From Chrysopilus asiliformis (Eukaryota; Arthropoda; Insecta; Diptera; Rhagionidae), in assembly GCA_964034945.1 (NCBI GenBank), contig CAXIUK010000001.1, forward strand, positions 62,001 to 126,000: a stretch of 64,000 nt of DNA. Direction: 5' to 3'. The notes under the pieces were generated by a model. That model saw only the letters and a list, made by a program, of their open reading frames with translations, searched no databases and was not told where the DNA came from. The translations under genes were made by a program, and so were the position numbers. Below are positions 10,101-22,266 of the stretch, piece by piece; within the stretch, counting starts at the first letter, position 1; every line of letters starts with the position of its first letter.

Positions 10101-13100
10101 CGATGTGTATTAACGAAGTTATGGCTAAATTACCAGACGTAGATGCAAAAAATTAAAAATTTGCAGCATTTTTTCTTGGTTTTTTGGCTTGTGCCGGAGA
10201 ACCGAAAATCCCACAGACTTCTTATTTATCGTGGCATGTAGGTCTGACGCAGACCTTTCCATCGCAAAAAGTTTTAATGTTCTCCGATGTGTATTAACGA
10301 AGTTATGGCTAAATTACCAGACGTAGATGCAAAAAATTAAAAATTTGCAGCATTTTTTCTTGGTTTTTTGGCTTGTGCCGGAGAACCGAAAATCCCACAG
10401 ACTTATTATTTATCGTGGCATGTAGGTCTGACGCAGACCTTTCCATCGCAAAAAGTTTCAATGTTCTCCGATGTGTATTAACGAAGTTATGGCTAAATTA
10501 CCAGACGTAGATGCAAAAAATTAAAAATTTGCAGCATTTTTTCTTGGTTTTTTGGCTTGTGCCGGAGAACCGAAAATCCCACAGACTTCTTATTTATCGT
10601 GGCATGTAGGTCTGACGCAGACCTTTCCATCGCAAAAAGTTGCAATGTTCTCCGATGTGTATTAACGAAGTTATGGCTAAATTACCAGACGTAGATGCAA
10701 AAAATTAAAAATTTGCAGCATTTTTTCTTGGTTTTTTGGCTTGTGCCGGAGAACCAAAAATCCCACAGACTTCTTATTTATCGTGGCATGTAGGTCTGAC
10801 GCAGACCTTTCCATCGCAAAAAGTTTCAATGTTCTCCGATGTGTATTAACGAAGTTATGGCTAAATTACCAGACGTAGATGCAAAAAATTAAAAATTTGC
10901 AGCATTTTTTCTTGGTTTTTTGGCTTGTGCCGGAGAACCAAAAATCCCACAGACTTCTTATTTATCGTGGCATGTAGGTCTGACGCAGACCTTTCCATCG
11001 CAAAAAGTTTCAATGTTCTCCGATGTGTATTAACGAAGTTATGGCTAAATTACCAGACGTAGATGCAAAAAATTAAAAATTTGCAGCTTTTTTTCTTGGT
11101 TTTTTGGCTTGTGCCGGAGAACCGAAAATCCCACAGACTTCTTATTTATCGTGGCATGTAGGTCTGACGCAGACCTTTCCATCGCAAAAAGTTGCAATGT
11201 TCTCCGATGTGTATTAACGAAGTTATGGCTAAATTACCAGACGTAGATGCAAAAAATTAAAAATTTGCAGCATTTTTTCTTGGTTTTTTGGCTTGTGCCG
11301 GAGAACCGAAAATCCCACAGACTTCTTATTTATCGTGGCATGTAGGTCTGACGCAGACCTTTCCATCGCAAAAAGTTGCAATGTCCTCCGATGTGTATTA
11401 ACGAAGTTATGGCTAAATTACCAGACGTAGATGCAAAAAATTAAAAATTTGCAGCATTTTTTCTTGGTTTTTTGGCTTGTGCCGGAGAACCGAAAATCCC
11501 ACAGACTTCTTATTTATCGTGGCATGTAGGTCTGACGCAGACCTTTCCATCGCAAAAAGTTGCAATGTTCTCCGATGTGTATTAACGAAGTTATGGCTAA
11601 ATTACCAGACGTAGATGCAAAAAATTAAAAATTTGCAGCATTTTTTCTTGGTTTTTTGGCTTGTGCCGGAGAACCGAAAATCCCACAGACTTCTTATTTA
11701 TCGTGGCATGTAGGTCTGACGCAGACCTTTCCATCGCAAAAAGTTGCAATGTTCTCCGATGTGTATTAACGAAGTTATGGCTAAATTACCAGACGTAGAT
11801 GCAAAAAATTAAAAATTTGCAGCATTTTTTCTTGGTTTTTTGGCTTGTGCCGGAAAACCGAAAATCCCACAGACTTATTATTTATCGTGGCATGTAGGTC
11901 TGACGCAGACCTTTCCATCGCAAAAAGTTGCAATGTTCTCCGATGTGTATTAACGAAGTTATGGCTAAATTACCAGACGTAGATGCAAAAAATTAAAAAT
12001 TTGCAGCATTTTTTCTTGGTTTTTTGGCTTGTGCCGGAGAACCGAAAATCCCACAGTCTTATTATTTATCGTGGCATGTAGGTCTGACGCAGACCTTTCC
12101 ATCGCAAAAAGTTTCAATGTTCTCCGATGTGTATTAACGAAGTTATGGCTAAATTACCAGACGTAGATGCAAAAAATTAAAAATTTGCAGCATTTTTTCT
12201 TGGTTTTTTGGCTTGTGCCGGAGAACCGAAAATCCCACAGACTTATTATTTATCGTGGCATGTAGGTCTGACGCAGACCTTTCCATCGCAAAAAGTTGCA
12301 ATGTTCTCCGATGTGTATTAACGAAGTTATGGCTAAATTACCAGACGTAGATGCAAAAAATTAAAAATTTGCAGCATTTTTTCTTGGTTTTTTGGCTTGT
12401 GCCGGAGAACCGAAAATCCCACAGACTTCTTATTTATCGTGGCATGTAGGTCTGACGCAGACCTTTCCATCGCAAAAAGTTTTAATGTTCTCCGATGTGT
12501 ATTAACGAAGTTATGGCTAAATTACCAGACGTAGATGCAAAAAATTAAAAATTTGCAGCATTTTTTCTTGGTTTTTTGGCTTGTGCCGGAGAACCGAAAA
12601 TCCCACAGACTTATTATTTATCGTGGCATGTAGGTCTGACGCAGACCTTTCCATCGCAAAAAGTTTCAATGTTCTCCGATGTGTATTAACGAAGTTATGG
12701 CTAAATTACCAGACGTAGATGCAAAAAATTAAAAATTTGCAGCATTTTTTCTTGGTTTTTTGGCTTGTGCCGGAGAACCAAAAATCCCACAGACATCTTA
12801 TTTATTGTAGCATGTAGGTCTGACGCAGACCTTTCCATCGCAAAAAGTTTTAATGTTCTCCGATGTGTATTAACGAAGTTATGGCTAAATTACCAGACGT
12901 AGATGCAAAAAATTAAAAATTTGCAGCATTTTTTCTTGGTTTTTTGGCTTGTGCCGGAGAACCGAAAATCCCACAGACTTATTATTTATCGTGGCATGTA
13001 GGTCTGACGCAGACCTTTCCATCGCAAAAAGTTTCAATGTTCTCCGATGTGTATTAACGAAGTTATGGCTAAATTACCAGACGTAGATGCAAAAAATTAA

Positions 13101-13802
13101 AAATTTGCAGCATTTTTTCTTGGTTTTTTGGCTTGTGCCGGAGAACCAAAAATCCCACAGACATCTTATTTATTGTAGCATGTAGGTCTGACGCAGACCT
13201 TTCCAACAAGTATAGATACAATGTTCTCCGATGTGTATTAACGAAGTTATGGCTAAATTACCAGACGTAGATGCAAAAAATTAAAAATTTGCAGCATTTT
13301 TTCTTGGTTTTTTGGCTTGTGCCGGAGAACCAAAAATCCCACAGACTTCTTATTTATTGTAGCATGTAGGTCTGACGCAGACCTTTCCAACAAGTATAGA
13401 TACAATGTTCTCCGATGTGTATTAACGAAGTTATGGCTAAATTACCAGACGTAGATGCAAAAAATTAAAAATTTGCAGCATTTTTTCTTGGTTTTTTGGC
13501 TTGTGCCGGAGAACCAAAAATCCCACAGACATCTTATTTATTGTAGCATGTAGGTCTGACGCAGACCTTTCCAACAAGTATAGATACAATGTTCTCCGAT
13601 GTGTATTAACGAAGTTATGGCTAAATTACCAGACGTAGATGCAAAAAATTAAAAATTTGCAGCATTTTTTCTTGGTTTTTTGGCTTGTGCCGGAGAACCA
13701 AAAATCCCACAGACTTCTTATTTATCGTGGCATGTAGGTCTGACGCAGACCTTTCCATCGCAAAAAGTTTCAATGTTCTCCGATGTGTATTAACGAAGTT
13801 AT
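7178..13802 (+). repeat. 36-monomer segment, copy 2 of the 7,177-bp-spaced duplication
   Basis: Marker-by-marker repeat of 1-6625 at an offset of 7,177 bp (39 units plus the extra T of a T7 monomer). Two offsetting changes distinguish it: an extra K-tc monomer here (10674 and 10858 against one at 3498), and fusion of the C159 and A39 monomers (4786 and 4970 in copy 1) into a single P-gc monomer around 12146. After 13802 the two copies diverge: copy 1 continues with C-gc monomers, copy 2 with more B monomers. Confidence 0.92.
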
Positions 13803-15274
13803 GGCTAAATTACCAGACGTAGATGCAAAAAATTAAAAATTTGCAGCATTTTTTCTTGGTTTTTTGGCTTGTGCCGGAGAACCAAAAATCCCACAGACTT
13901 CTTATTTATTGTAGCATGTAGGTCTGACGCAGACCTTTCCAACAAGTATAGATACAATGTTCTCCGATGTGTATTAACGAAGTTATGGCTAAATTACCAG
14001 ACGTAGATGCAAAAAATTAAAAATTTGCAGCATTTTTTCTTGGTTTTTTGGCTTGTGCCGGAGAACCAAAAATCCCACAGACATCTTATTTATTGTAGCA
14101 TGTAGGTCTGACGCAGACCTTTCCAACAAGTATAGATAAAATGTTCTCCGATGTGTATTAACGAAGTTATGGCTAAATTACCAGACGTAGATGCAAAAAA
14201 TTAAAAATTTGCAGCATTTTTTCTTGGTTTTTTGGCTTGTGCCGGAGAACCAAAAATCCCACAGACTTCTTATTTATCGTGGCATGTAGGTCTGACGCAG
14301 ACCTTTCCAACAAGTATAGATACAATGTTCTCCGATGTGTATTAACGAAGTTATGGCTAAATTACCAGACGTAGATGCAAAAAATTAAAAATTTGCAGCA
14401 TTTTTTCTTGGTTTTTTGGCTTGTGCCGGAGAACCAAAAATCCCACAGACATCTTATTTATTGTAGCATGTAGGTCTGACGCAGACCTTTCCAACAAGTA
14501 TAGATACAATGTTCTCCGATGTGTATTAACGAAGTTATGGCTAAATTACCAGACGTAGATGCAAAAAATTAAAAATTTGCAGCATTTTTTCTTGGTTTTT
14601 TGGCTTGTGCCGGAGAACCAAAAATCCCACAGACTTCTTATTTATCGTGGCATGTAGGTCTGACGCAGACCTTTCCATCGCAAAAAGTTTCAATGTTCTC
14701 CGATGTGTATTAACGAAGTTATGGCTAAATTACCAGACGTAGATGCAAAAAATTAAAAATTTGCAGCATTTTTTCTTGGTTTTTTGGCTTGTGCCGGAGA
14801 ACCAAAAATCCCACAGACTTCTTATTTATTGTAGCATGTAGGTCTGACGCAGACCTTTCCAACAAGTATAGATACAATGTTCTCCGATGTGTATTAACGA
14901 AGTTATGGCTAAATTACCAGACGTAGATGCAAAAAATTAAAAATTTGCAGCATTTTTTCTTGGTTTTTTGGCTTGTGCCGGAGAACCAAAAATCCCACAG
15001 ACATCTTATTTATTGTAGCATGTAGGTCTGACGCAGACCTTTCCAACAAGTATAGATAAAATGTTCTCCGATGTGTATTAACGAAGTTATGGCTAAATTA
15101 CCAGACGTAGATGCAAAAAATTAAAAATTTGCAGCATTTTTTCTTGGTTTTTTGGCTTGTGCCGGAGAACCAAAAATCCCACAGACTTCTTATTTATCGT
15201 GGCATGTAGGTCTGACGCAGACCTTTCCATCGCAAAAAGTTTCAATGTTCTCCGATGTGTATTAACGAAGTTAT
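13803..15274 (+). repeat. Five-unit tandem duplication within the B cluster
   Basis: The class order in 13803-14722 is B(C), B(M, aaaatg), hybrid B, B(M), K-tc, where C or M denotes ACTTCTT or ACATCTT at 95-101. From 14723 the order is B(C), B(M, aaaatg), K-tc, so the second copy appears shortened by two monomers. The aaaatg markers are exactly 920 bp apart. Confidence 0.75.
14171..14354 (+). repeat. Hybrid monomer: consensus middle, B tail
   Basis: C108 and G111 are consensus while unit 140-153 is the B block. It is the reciprocal arrangement of the recombinants at 5522 and 12699, placing an exchange or conversion endpoint between unit 112 and 139. Confidence 0.85.
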
Positions 15275-15458
15275 GGCTAAATTACCAGACGTAGATGCAA
15301 AAAATTAAAAATTTGCAGCATTTTTTCTTGGTTTTTTGGCTTGTGCCGGAGAACCAAAAATCCCACAGACTTCTTATTTATTGTAGCATGTAGGTCTGAC
15401 GCAGACCTTTCCAACAAGTATAGATACAATGTTCTCCGATGTGTATTAACGAAGTTAT

Positions 15459-17482
15459 GGCTAAATTACCAGACGTAGATGCAAAAAATTAAAAATTTGC
15501 AGCATTTTTTCTTGGTTTTTTGGCTTGTGCCGGAGAACCGAAAATCCCACAGACTTCTTATTTATCGTGGCATGTAGGTCTGACGCAGACCTTTCCATCG
15601 CAAAAAGTTGCAATGTTCTCCGATGTGTATTAACGAAGTTATGGCTAAATTACCAGACGTAGATGCAAAAAATTAAAAATTTGCAGCATTTTTTCTTGGT
15701 TTTTTGGCTTGTGCCGGAGAACCGAAAATCCCACAGACTTCTTATTTATCGTGGCATGTAGGTCTGACGCAGACCTTTCCATCGCAAAAAGTTGCAATGT
15801 TCTCCGATGTGTATTAACGAAGTTATGGCTAAATTACCAGACGTAGATGCAAAAAATTAAAAATTTGCAGCATTTTTTCTTGGTTTTTTGGCTTGTGCCG
15901 GAGAACCGAAAATCCCACAGACTTCTTATTTATCGTGGCATGTAGGTCTGACGCAGACCTTTCCATCGCAAAAAGTTGCAATGTTCTCCGATGTGTATTA
16001 ACGAAGTTATGGCTAAATTACCAGACGTAGATGCAAAAAATTAAAAATTTGCAGCATTTTTTCTTGGTTTTTTGGCTTGTGCCGGAGAACCGAAAATCCC
16101 ACAGACTTCTTATTTATCGTGGCATGTAGGTCTGACGCAGACCTTTCCATCGCAAAAAGTTTCAATGTTCTCCGATGTGTATTAACGAAGTTATGGCTAA
16201 ATTACCAGACGTAGATGCAAAAAATTAAAAATATGCAGCATTTTTTCTTGGTTTTTTGGCTTGTGCCGGAGAACCGAAAATCCCACAGACTTATTATTTA
16301 TCGTGGCATGTAGGTCTGACGCAGACCTTTCCATCGCAAAAAGTTGCAATGTTCTCCGATGTGTATTAACGAAGTTATGGCTAAATTACCAGACGTAGAT
16401 GCAAAAAATTAAAAATTTGCAGCATTTTTTCTTGGTTTTTTGGCTTGTGCCGGAGAACCGAAAATCCCACAGACTTCTTATTTATCGTGGCATGTAGGTC
16501 TGACGCCGACCTTTCCATCGCAAAAAGTTTTAATGTTCTCCGATGTGTATTAACGAAGTTATGGCTAAATTACCAGACGTAGATGCAAAAAATTAAAAAT
16601 TTGCAGCATTTTTTCTTGGTTTTTTGGCTTGTGCCGGAGAACCGAAAATCCCACAGACTTATTATTTATCGTGGCATGTAGGTCTGACGCAGACCTTTCC
16701 ATCGCAAAAAGTTTCAATGTTCTCCGATGTGTATTAACGAAGTTATGGCTAAATTACCAGACGTAGATGCAAAAAATTAAAAATTTGCAGCATTTTTTCT
16801 TGGTTTTTTGGCTTGTGCCGGAGAACCGAAAATCCCACAGACTTCTTATTTATCGTGGCATGTAGGTCTGACGCAGACCTTTCCATCGCAAAAAGTTGCA
16901 ATGTTCTCCGATGTGTATTAACGAAGTTATGGCTAAATTACCAGACGTAGATGCAAAAAATTAAAAATTTGCAGCATTTTTTCTTGGTTTTTTGGCTTGT
17001 GCCGGAGAACCAAAAATCCCACAGACTTCTTATTTATCGTGGCATGTAGGTCTGACGCAGACCTTTCCATCGCAAAAAGTTTCAATGTTCTCCGATGTGT
17101 ATTAACGAAGTTATGGCTAAATTACCAGACGTAGATGCAAAAAATTAAAAATTTGCAGCATTTTTTCTTGGTTTTTTGGCTTGTGCCGGAGAACCAAAAA
17201 TCCCACAGACTTCTTATTTATCGTGGCATGTAGGTCTGACGCAGACCTTTCCATCGCAAAAAGTTTCAATGTTCTCCGAAGTGTATTAACGAAGTTATGG
17301 CTAAATTACCAGACGTAGATGCAAAAAATTAAAAATTTGCAGCTTTTTTTCTTGGTTTTTTGGCTTGTGCCGGAGAACCGAAAATCCCACAGACTTCTTA
17401 TTTATCGTGGCATGTAGGTCTGACGCAGACCTTTCCATCGCAAAAAGTTGCAATGTTCTCCGATGTGTATTAACGAAGTTAT
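15459..17482 (+). repeat. 11-monomer segment, third copy of the 9203-11226 string
   Basis: Classes are C-gc x3, C-tc, A39 P-gc, C-tt, P-tc, C-gc, K-tc, K-tc and T46 C-gc, matching 9203-11226 at an offset of 6,256 bp (34 units) and, with one K-tc fewer, the string from 2026. Private changes: GACGCCGACC near 16507 and CCGAAGTG near 17280. Confidence 0.85.
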
Positions 17483-18034
17483 GGCTAAATTACCAGACGT
17501 AGATGCAAAAAATTAAAAATTTGCAGCATTTTTTCTTGGTTTTTTGGCTTGTGCCGGAGAACCAAAAATCCCACAGACTTCTTATTTATCGTGGCATGTA
17601 GGTCTGACGCAGACCTTTCCATCGCAAAAAGTTTCAATGTTCTCCGATGTGTATTAACGAAGTTATGGCTAAATTACCAGACGTAGATGCAAAAAATTAA
17701 AAATTTGCAGCATTTTTTCTTGGTTTTTTGGCTTGTGCCGGAGAACCAAAAATCCCACAGACTTCTTATTTATCGTGGCATGTAGGTCTGACGCAGACCT
17801 TTCCATCGCAAAAAGTTTCAATGTTCTCCGATGTGTATTAACGAAGTTATGGCTAAATTACCAGACGTAGATGCAAAAAATTAAAAATTTGCAGCTTTTT
17901 TTCTTGGTTTTTTGGCTTGTGCCGGAGAACCGAAAATCCCACAGACTTCTTATTTATCGTGGCATGTAGGTCTGACGCAGACCTTTCCATCGCAAAAAGT
18001 TGCAATGTTCTCCGATGTGTATTAACGAAGTTAT
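16931..18034 (+). repeat. Three-unit tandem duplication (K-tc, K-tc, T46 C-gc)
   Basis: Two 552-bp copies, 16931-17482 and 17483-18034. The T46 marker appears at 17344 and 17896, exactly 552 bp apart. Confidence 0.88.
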
Positions 18035-20058
18035 GGCTAAATTACCAGACGTAGATGCAAAAAATTAAAAATTTGCAGCATTTTTTCTTGGTTTTTTGGC
18101 TTGTGCCGGAGAACCGAAAATCCCACAGACTTCTTATTTATCGTGGCATGTAGGTCTGACGCAGACCTTTCCATCGCAAAAAGTTGCAATGTCCTCCGAT
18201 GTGTATTAACGAAGTTATGGCTAAATTACCAGACGTAGATGCAAAAAATTAAAAATTTGCAGCATTTTTTCTTGGTTTTTTGGCTTGTGCCGGAGAACCG
18301 AAAATCCCACAGACTTCTTATTTATCGTGGCATGTAGGTCTGACGCAGACCTTTCCATCGCAAAAAGTTTTAATGTTCTCCGATGTGTATTAACGAAGTT
18401 ATGGCTAAATTACCAGACGTAGATGCAAAAAATTAAAAATTTGCAGCATTTTTTCTTGGTTTTTTGGCTTGTGCCGGAGAACCGAAAATCCCACAGACTT
18501 ATTATTTATCGTGGCATGTAGGTCTGACGCAGACCTTTCCATCGCAAAAAGTTTCAATGTTCTCCGATGTGTATTAACGAAGTTATGGCTAAATTACCAG
18601 ACGTAGATGCAAAAAATTAAAAATTTGCAGCATTTTTTCTTGGTTTTTTGGCTTGTGCCGGAGAACCGAAAATCCCACAGACTTCTTATTTATCGTGGCA
18701 TGTAGGTCTGACGCAGACCTTTCCATCGCAAAAAGTTGCAATGTTCTCCGATGTGTATTAACGAAGTTATGGCTAAATTACCAGACGTAGATGCAAAAAA
18801 TTAAAAATTTGCAGCATTTTTTCTTGGTTTTTTGGCTTGTGCCGGAGAACCAAAAATCCCACAGACTTCTTATTTATCGTGGCATGTAGGTCTGACGCAG
18901 ACCTTTCCATCGCAAAAAGTTTCAATGTTCTCCGATGTGTATTAACGAAGTTATGGCTAAATTACCAGACGTAGATGCAAAAAATTAAAAATTTGCAGCT
19001 TTTTTTCTTGGTTTTTTGGCTTGTGCCGGAGAACCGAAAATCCCACAGACTTCTTATTTATCGTGGCATGTAGGTCTGACGCAGACCTTTCCATCGCAAA
19101 AAGTTGCAATGTTCTCCGATGTGTATTAACGAAGTTATGGCTAAATTACCAGACGTAGATGCAAAAAATTAAAAATTTGCAGCATTTTTTCTTGGTTTTT
19201 TGGCTTGTGCCGGAGAACCGAAAATCCCACAGACTTCTTATTTATCGTGGCATGTAGGTCTGACGCAGACCTTTCCATCGCAAAAAGTTGCAATGTCCTC
19301 CGATGTGTATTAACGAAGTTATGGCTAAATTACCAGACGTAGATGCAAAAAATTAAAAATTTGCAGCATTTTTTCTTGGTTTTTTGGCTTGTGCCGGAGA
19401 ACCGAAAATCCCACAGACTTCTTATTTATCGTGGCATGTAGGTCTGACGCAGACCTTTCCATCGCAAAAAGTTTCAATGTTCTCCGATGTGTATTAACGA
19501 AGTTATGGCTAAATTACCAGACGTAGATGCAAAAAATTAAAAATTTGCAGCATTTTTTCTTGGTTTTTTGGCTTGTGCCGGAGAACCGAAAATCCCACAG
19601 ACTTCTTATTTATCGTGGCATGTAGGTCTGACGCAGACCTTTCCATCGCAAAAAGTTGCAATGTTCTCCGATGTGTATTAACGAAGTTATGGCTAAATTA
19701 CCAGACGTAGATGCAAAAAATTAAAAATTTGCAGCATTTTTTCTTGGTTTTTTGGCTTGTGCCGGAGAACCAAAAATCCCACAGACTTCTTATTTATCGT
19801 GGCATGTAGGTCTGACGCAGACCTTTCCATCGCAAAAAGTTTCAATGTTCTCCGATGTGTATTAACGAAGTTATGGCTAAATTACCAGACGTAGATGCAA
19901 AAAATTAAAAATTTGCAGCATTTTTTCTTGGTTTTTTGGCTTGTGCCGGAGAACCAAAAATCCCACAGACTTCTTATTTATCGTGGCATGTAGGTCTGAC
20001 GCAGACCTTTCCATCGCAAAAAGTTTCAATGTTCTCCGATGTGTATTAACGAAGTTAT
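18035..20058 (+). repeat. Monomer block with repeated K / T46 / C159 strings
   Basis: Eleven standard-length monomers. Order: C159 C-gc, C-tt, P-tc, C-gc, K-tc, T46 C-gc, C159 C-gc, C-tc, C-gc, K-tc, K-tc. The T46-then-C159 pair occurs around 18035, 19000 and 20059, so this is a partly scrambled relative of the neighbouring blocks. No gene or other element is visible. Confidence 0.8.
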
Positions 20059-22266
20059 GGCTAAATTACCAGACGTAGATGCAAAAAATTAAAAATTTGC
20101 AGCTTTTTTTCTTGGTTTTTTGGCTTGTGCCGGAGAACCGAAAATCCCACAGACTTCTTATTTATCGTGGCATGTAGGTCTGACGCAGACCTTTCCATCG
20201 CAAAAAGTTGCAATGTTCTCCGATGTGTATTAACGAAGTTATGGCTAAATTACCAGACGTAGATGCAAAAAATTAAAAATTTGCAGCATTTTTTCTTGGT
20301 TTTTTGGCTTGTGCCGGAGAACCGAAAATCCCACAGACTTCTTATTTATCGTGGCATGTAGGTCTGACGCAGACCTTTCCATCGCAAAAAGTTGCAATGT
20401 CCTCCGATGTGTATTAACGAAGTTATGGCTAAATTACCAGACGTAGATGCAAAAAATTAAAAATTTGCAGCATTTTTTCTTGGTTTTTTGGCTTGTGCCG
20501 GAGAACCGAAAATCCCACAGACTTCTTATTTATCGTGGCATGTAGGTCTGACGCAGACCTTTCCATCGCAAAAAGTTGCAATGTTCTCCGATGTGTATTA
20601 ACGAAGTTATGGCTAAATTACCAGACGTAGATGCAAAAAATTAAAAATTTGCAGCATTTTTTCTTGGTTTTTTGGCTTGTGCCGGAGAACCGAAAATCCC
20701 ACAGACTTCTTATTTATCGTGGCATGTAGGTCTGACGCAGACCTTTCCATCGCAAAAAGTTGCAATGTTCTCCGATGTGTATTAACGAAGTTATGGCTAA
20801 ATTACCAGACGTAGATGCAAAAAATTAAAAATTTGCAGCATTTTTTCTTGGTTTTTTGGCTTGTGCCGGAAAACCGAAAATCCCACAGACTTATTATTTA
20901 TCGTGGCATGTAGGTCTGACGCAGACCTTTCCATCGCAAAAAGTTGCAATGTTCTCCGATGTGTATTAACGAAGTTATGGCTAAATTACCAGACGTAGAT
21001 GCAAAAAATTAAAAATTTGCAGCATTTTTTCTTGGTTTTTTGGCTTGTGCCGGAAAACCGAAAATCCCACAGACTTATTATTTATCGTGGCATGTAGGTC
21101 TGACGCAGACCTTTCCATCGCAAAAAGTTTCAATGTTCTCCGATGTGTATTAACGAAGTTATGGCTAAATTACCAGACGTAGATGCAAAAAATTAAAAAT
21201 TTGCAGCATTTTTTCTTGGTTTTTTGGCTTGTGCCGGAGAACCGAAAATCCCACAGACTTATTATTTATCGTGGCATGTAGGTCTGACGCAGACCTTTCC
21301 ATCGCAAAAAGTTGCAATGTCCTCCGATGTGTATTAACGAAGTTATGGCTAAATTACCAGACGTAGATGCAAAAAATTAAAAATATGCAGCATTTTTTCT
21401 TGGTTTTTTGGCTTGTGCCGGAGAACCGAAAATCCCACAGACTTATTATTTATCGTGGCATGTAGGTCTGACGCAGACCTTTCCATCGCAAAAAGTTGCA
21501 ATGTCCTCCGATGTGTATTAACGAAGTTATGGCTAAATTACCAGACGTAGATGCAAAAAATTAAAAATTTGCAGCATTTTTTCTTGGTTTTTTGGCTTGT
21601 GCCGGAGAACCGAAAATCCCACAGACTTCTTATTTATCGTGGCATGTAGGTCTGACGCAGACCTTTCCATCGCAAAAAGTTTCAATGTTCTCCGATGTGT
21701 ATTAACGAAGTTATGGCTAAATTACCAGACGTAGATGCAAAAAATTAAAAATTTGCAGCATTTTTTCTTGGTTTTTTGGCTTGTGCCGGAGAACCGAAAA
21801 TCCCACAGACTTCTTATTTATCGTGGCATGTAGGTCTGACGCAGACCTTTCCATCGCAAAAAGTTGCAATGTTCTCCGATGTGTATTAACGAAGTTATGG
21901 CTAAATTACCAGACGTAGATGCAAAAAATTAAAAATTTGCAGCATTTTTTCTTGGTTTTTTGGCTTGTGCCGGAGAACCAAAAATCCCACAGACTTCTTA
22001 TTTATCGTGGCATGTAGGTCTGACGCAGACCTTTCCATCGCAAAAAGTTTCAATGTTCTCCGATGTGTATTAACGAAGTTATGGCTAAATTACCAGACGT
22101 AGATGCAAAAAATTAAAAATTTGCAGCATTTTTTCTTGGTTTTTTGGCTTGTGCCGGAGAACCAAAAATCCCACAGACTTCTTATTTATCGTGGCATGTA
22201 GGTCTGACGCAGACCTTTCCATCGCAAAAAGTTTCAATGTTCTCCGATGTGTATTAACGAAGTTAT
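20059..22266 (+). repeat. 12-monomer block, copy 1 (2,208 bp)
   Basis: Classes: T46 C-gc, C159 C-gc, C-gc, C-gc, Q-gc, Q-tc, P-gc with C159, A39 P-gc with C159, C-tc, C-gc, K-tc, K-tc. The T46 markers at 20104 and 22312 are exactly 12 units apart. Confidence 0.88.

Larger units (their letters stand above)
13067..15458 (+). repeat. Second, expanded B-subfamily cluster
   Basis: Ten monomers with the B tail start at 13067, 13251, 13435, 13803, 13987, 14171, 14355, 14723, 14907 and 15275; K-tc monomers at 13619, 14539 and 15091 interrupt them. A sub-variant reading GATAAAATG instead of GATACAATG (near 14138 and 15058) recurs 920 bp apart, showing a five-unit duplication. The copy at 15275 is the last B monomer in the window. 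Confidence 0.92.

Noticed and set aside
7178..13802. Large duplication as a pure assembly artefact
   Set aside because: The two copies differ by single-base changes and by two one-monomer indels, so they are not a simple copied contig segment. Read-level proof is still lacking.
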